A program made the position numbers and the translations under genes. From JAMXLO01 sp963719805 (lineage in GTDB: Bacteria > Pseudomonadota > Alphaproteobacteria > Acetobacterales > Acetobacteraceae), in assembly GCA_963719805.1 (NCBI GenBank), contig CAVRDF010000001.1:372001-436000 (forward strand): 64,000 nucleotides of DNA. The letters are read 5' to 3'. Numbering within the stretch: the stretch's first letter is position 1; every line of letters begins with the position of its first letter. The notes beneath the pieces were generated by a model. It made no database searches, was not told the origin of the DNA, and saw nothing but the letters and a program-made list of their open reading frames with translations. This document shows, one piece after another, positions 61,992 to 64,000 of this stretch.

Positions 61992-64000
61992 GCGCCGCGA
62001 CGGCGCAATCACCTCCGCTGTCGGGTCTGCGTGTGCTCGAGCTGGGACGGTCCGCAGCGACCGCCTTTTGCGGCAAGCTGCTGGCTGAAATGGGTCTCGA
62101 CGTCGTCGTCGCCGAACCGAAGGAAGGACATCGGCTTCGCACGGCGGCGCCACGCGCGACGCTGAAGACCGGCGAGACGGTCAGCGCTCTTTGGCAGTAT
62201 CTCGCCGGCGGCAAGCGCAGTGTAGTGGGCTACGCTGGCGAGGCCGCGCTCGACGAACTGATCGCTGCCGCGGATCTGGTGATACACGATCTGCCGGAGA
62301 GCGCGGCGTGCAATGAGGGCCTTGGTTTCGAAAGGCTCCGAACACTTCGGCCCGGATTAGTCGTCGCCGCGATCACGCCGTATGGCGGCACCGGACCTTA
62401 TGCAGATCTGCCGGCGAGCGATCTCACGGTCTATGCGCTCTCCGGCCATCTCTACATCACCGGATCGCTGGATCGAGAGCCTCTGCTCCCGTACGGCCAT
62501 CAACCGGCATTCTTCGCTGGCGTGCTTGCGGCCACGACAGCGCTTGCGAGCCTGCTGCGCGCGCGGCACGACGGCGTCGCACGCTTGATCGAGATTTCAC
62601 AGCAGGAAGCGCTGATAGGCGCGCTCGACACCAACGTCAGCCGCTATACCTATGCCGGCGCCACACGCACCCGGCACGGCAATCGCATCCAGGAGGGCTC
62701 GCCGCTTACCGATGTCTATCGGACGAAGGACGGCTACTTCCTGATCTGCGTCTACACCGAAGTTCAGTGGCGCGCCTTCTGCGCCATGTTCGATCGGTCT
62801 GACTGGCTCGAGGACCCTGCGTTCGCAACGCTGGCAGGACGCGTCGCGCATGGTCCGATGATAGAGGCAGAGATGACCGCCTGGTTTGCTGCGCGAACCT
62901 CGCGTGACGCGCTGGCGGAATGCCAGCATCACCGCATTCCGTCGTGCATTGCAGCGGACGTGCCTGAGTTGCTGCGCGACCCGCAATTGCTTGCACGCGA
63001 TCACTTCGCCGAGGTCGAGTGCGGCGCGGCAGGTACGCTGCGCTACCCGAAGCTGCCATATCTGATGTCGTCCTGTGCGTCCCGCGAGGCGCCGCCCCCG
63101 CGGCTTGGCGAGCATGGCGATGCGATCCGCGAGAGCTGGTGTCCGCGGCCGCGTGCGCATGCTACGCAGTCAGGCGATGCCTCGATCCTGCCACTCGATG
63201 GCGTTCGTGTGCTCGATGTCACGCATGCCTGGGCCGGGCCATTCGCCGGATTGCAACTCGGCTACCTTGGCGCTGATATGATCAAGGTGGAGGGTGCGAG
63301 GCGGCCTGACGGCACGCGCTATGTGTCGCGCGACCAACGGAACCTTTCGCCGCAACATGAAACCGGCGGCTACTTCCACGAATGGAATCGAAACCGCCGA
63401 TCGGCTGTGATCAACATGGACGAGCCTCACGGCCGCGGGTTGATGCACGATCTGATCCGGCACAGCGACGTGCTCGTCAACAATCACTCCGCGCGCGTTC
63501 TGCCGAAATGGGGGCTCGATTGGCCTGCCCTGCATGCGCTCAATCCGCGTCTCGTGCTGGTGACCATGCCCGCGTTCGGCTCGCAAGGTCCGTATCGCGA
63601 CTTCGTCGGCTATGGTGAGACGCTGGAAGGCGCCGGTGGCCTTGCCCGGCTCTCTGGCTACGAGGCTGGGAAGCCGATCCGATCAGGTGTCGCGTATCCC
63701 GATCCGATGGTGGGCCATTACGGGGCGCTTGCGGTGGTTGCGGGATTGCAGCACCGCGATGCGACGGGTGAAGGGATCTGGCTCGATGTCTCGCATCAGG
63801 AGTGTGTGCTGCACATGATCGGCGATGCCGTGCTGCACTATCAGCTCAGTGGCGAAGCGCAGGAACCCCAAGGCAACCCGCGCGCCGACCTGCTGCTCAA
63901 CGAAGTGCTGCCGTGTGCCGGTGAGGATAACTGGGTCGCGGTGACCGCAGCCTCGCCCGGACAAATGCAAGCGCTCGCCGGCGTGACCGGCATCAAGGCC
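61988..64000 (+). CDS. CaiB/BaiF CoA-transferase, double-domain, C-terminus beyond window
   Basis: The frame is open from GTG 61988 to the window edge (671 residues). Residues 1-390 form one class III CoA-transferase domain (LSGLRVLELGRSAATAFCGK, YGGTGPYADLPASDLTVYAL) and from about residue 400 a second begins (LDGVRVLDVTHAWAGPFAGL, IKVEGARRPDGTR). The catalytic Asp of class III enzymes, usually about 170 residues in, is seen in the first copy in LPASDLTVYALSG; the matching place in the second reads FVGYGETLEGAGG, with Glu or none. So perhaps only one half is active. It moves CoA between acids, likely feeding the hydratase. Confidence 0.88.
   Translation, partial: MSAATAQSPPLSGLRVLELGRSAATAFCGKLLAEMGLDVVVAEPKEGHRLRTAAPRATLKTGETVSALWQYLAGGKRSVVGYAGEAALDELIAAADLVIHDLPESAACNEGLGFERLRTLRPGLVVAAITPYGGTGPYADLPASDLTVYALSGHLYITGSLDREPLLPYGHQPAFFAGVLAATTALASLLRARHDGVARLIEISQQEALIGALDTNVSRYTYAGATRTRHGNRIQEGSPLTDVYRTKDGYFLICVYTEVQWRAFCAMFDRSDWLEDPAFATLAGRVAHGPMIEAEMTAWFAARTSRDALAECQHHRIPSCIAADVPELLRDPQLLARDHFAEVECGAAGTLRYPKLPYLMSSCASREAPPPRLGEHGDAIRESWCPRPRAHATQSGDASILPLDGVRVLDVTHAWAGPFAGLQLGYLGADMIKVEGARRPDGTRYVSRDQRNLSPQHETGGYFHEWNRNRRSAVINMDEPHGRGLMHDLIRHSDVLVNNHSARVLPKWGLDWPALHALNPRLVLVTMPAFGSQGPYRDFVGYGETLEGAGGLARLSGYEAGKPIRSGVAYPDPMVGHYGALAVVAGLQHRDATGEGIWLDVSHQECVLHMIGDAVLHYQLSGEAQEPQGNPRADLLLNEVLPCAGEDNWVAVTAASPGQMQALAGVTGIKA

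Overview
The window is GC-rich, densely coding and reads as an alphaproteobacterium, most likely Rhodospirillales and probably Acetobacteraceae. Evidence for this is the hpnABCDE-shc hopanoid locus, the gpmI-envC-ctpA-deacetylase/Nudix block, a MucR-type regulator, a DUF1178 protein, a ComF/glutaredoxin neighbourhood and many Hint, PEP-CTERM and glycosyltransferase genes. The placement is inference from gene content. I found no rRNA, tRNA, CRISPR array or intact insertion sequence.

Layout. 1-2.6 kb: a partial GT2 glycosyltransferase and two tandem GT92-like paralogues. 2.6-4.8 kb: a split chromate transporter and an aldo/keto reductase. 4.8-15.5 kb: the hopanoid locus (hpnL divergent from hpnA-B-C-D, then a caspase-like/Sel1 protein, hpnE, a PEP-CTERM protein with its own terminator, and shc). 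15.5-20.7 kb: an AIM24-family protein, a glycine-rich Hint protein followed by a sulfotransferase, an RlpA-like protein, a dienelactone hydrolase and a small Gln/His-rich protein. 20.8-26.6 kb: a cell-envelope and glycolysis operon. 27-32 kb: an accessory stretch (isochorismatase-like hydrolase, frameshifted amidase, second sulfotransferase) marked by two diverged copies of an intergenic repeat. 30.8-34.5 kb: a TolB/TPR protein and a GAF-GGDEF-EAL protein. 34.6-35.8 kb: a small peptide gene with a duplicated LGGGMI motif, a perfect inverted repeat and a DUF6065-like gene, which is the best candidate here for an undescribed system. 35.8-46.6 kb: MFS transporter, metallophosphoesterase, LysE, methyltransferase, four-domain rhodanese protein, comF, a Rieske dioxygenase pair, glutaredoxin, TTC38-like protein, arfB and mucR. 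46.6-53.3 kb: sugar and aromatic catabolic genes, a DUF1178 protein, a decayed ubiD and an aroQ-like gene. 53.4-64 kb: a catabolic island with a PotABCD-type ABC importer, LLM monooxygenase, enoyl-CoA hydratase, TetR regulator, acyl-CoA ligase and a double CaiB/BaiF CoA-transferase.

How genes work together. HpnC, HpnD and HpnE make squalene, Shc cyclises it, and HpnA, HpnB and HpnL act in hopanoid side-chain formation or transport. In the last island two near-identical palindromic sites flank tetR, one between tetR and the opposite importer/hydratase operon and one inside a promoter ahead of the ligase operon. They imply a single TetR switch for uptake and CoA-dependent breakdown of an unknown substrate.

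A cross-cutting feature is a set of six genes (ctpA, amidase, GAF-GGDEF-EAL, mucR, a permease, the ligase), plus the LGGGMI peptide, that each become one normal-length frame if one base is removed. All shifts have the same sign. Read errors of insertion type are therefore as likely as real gene decay, except for ubiD, which is clearly decayed.
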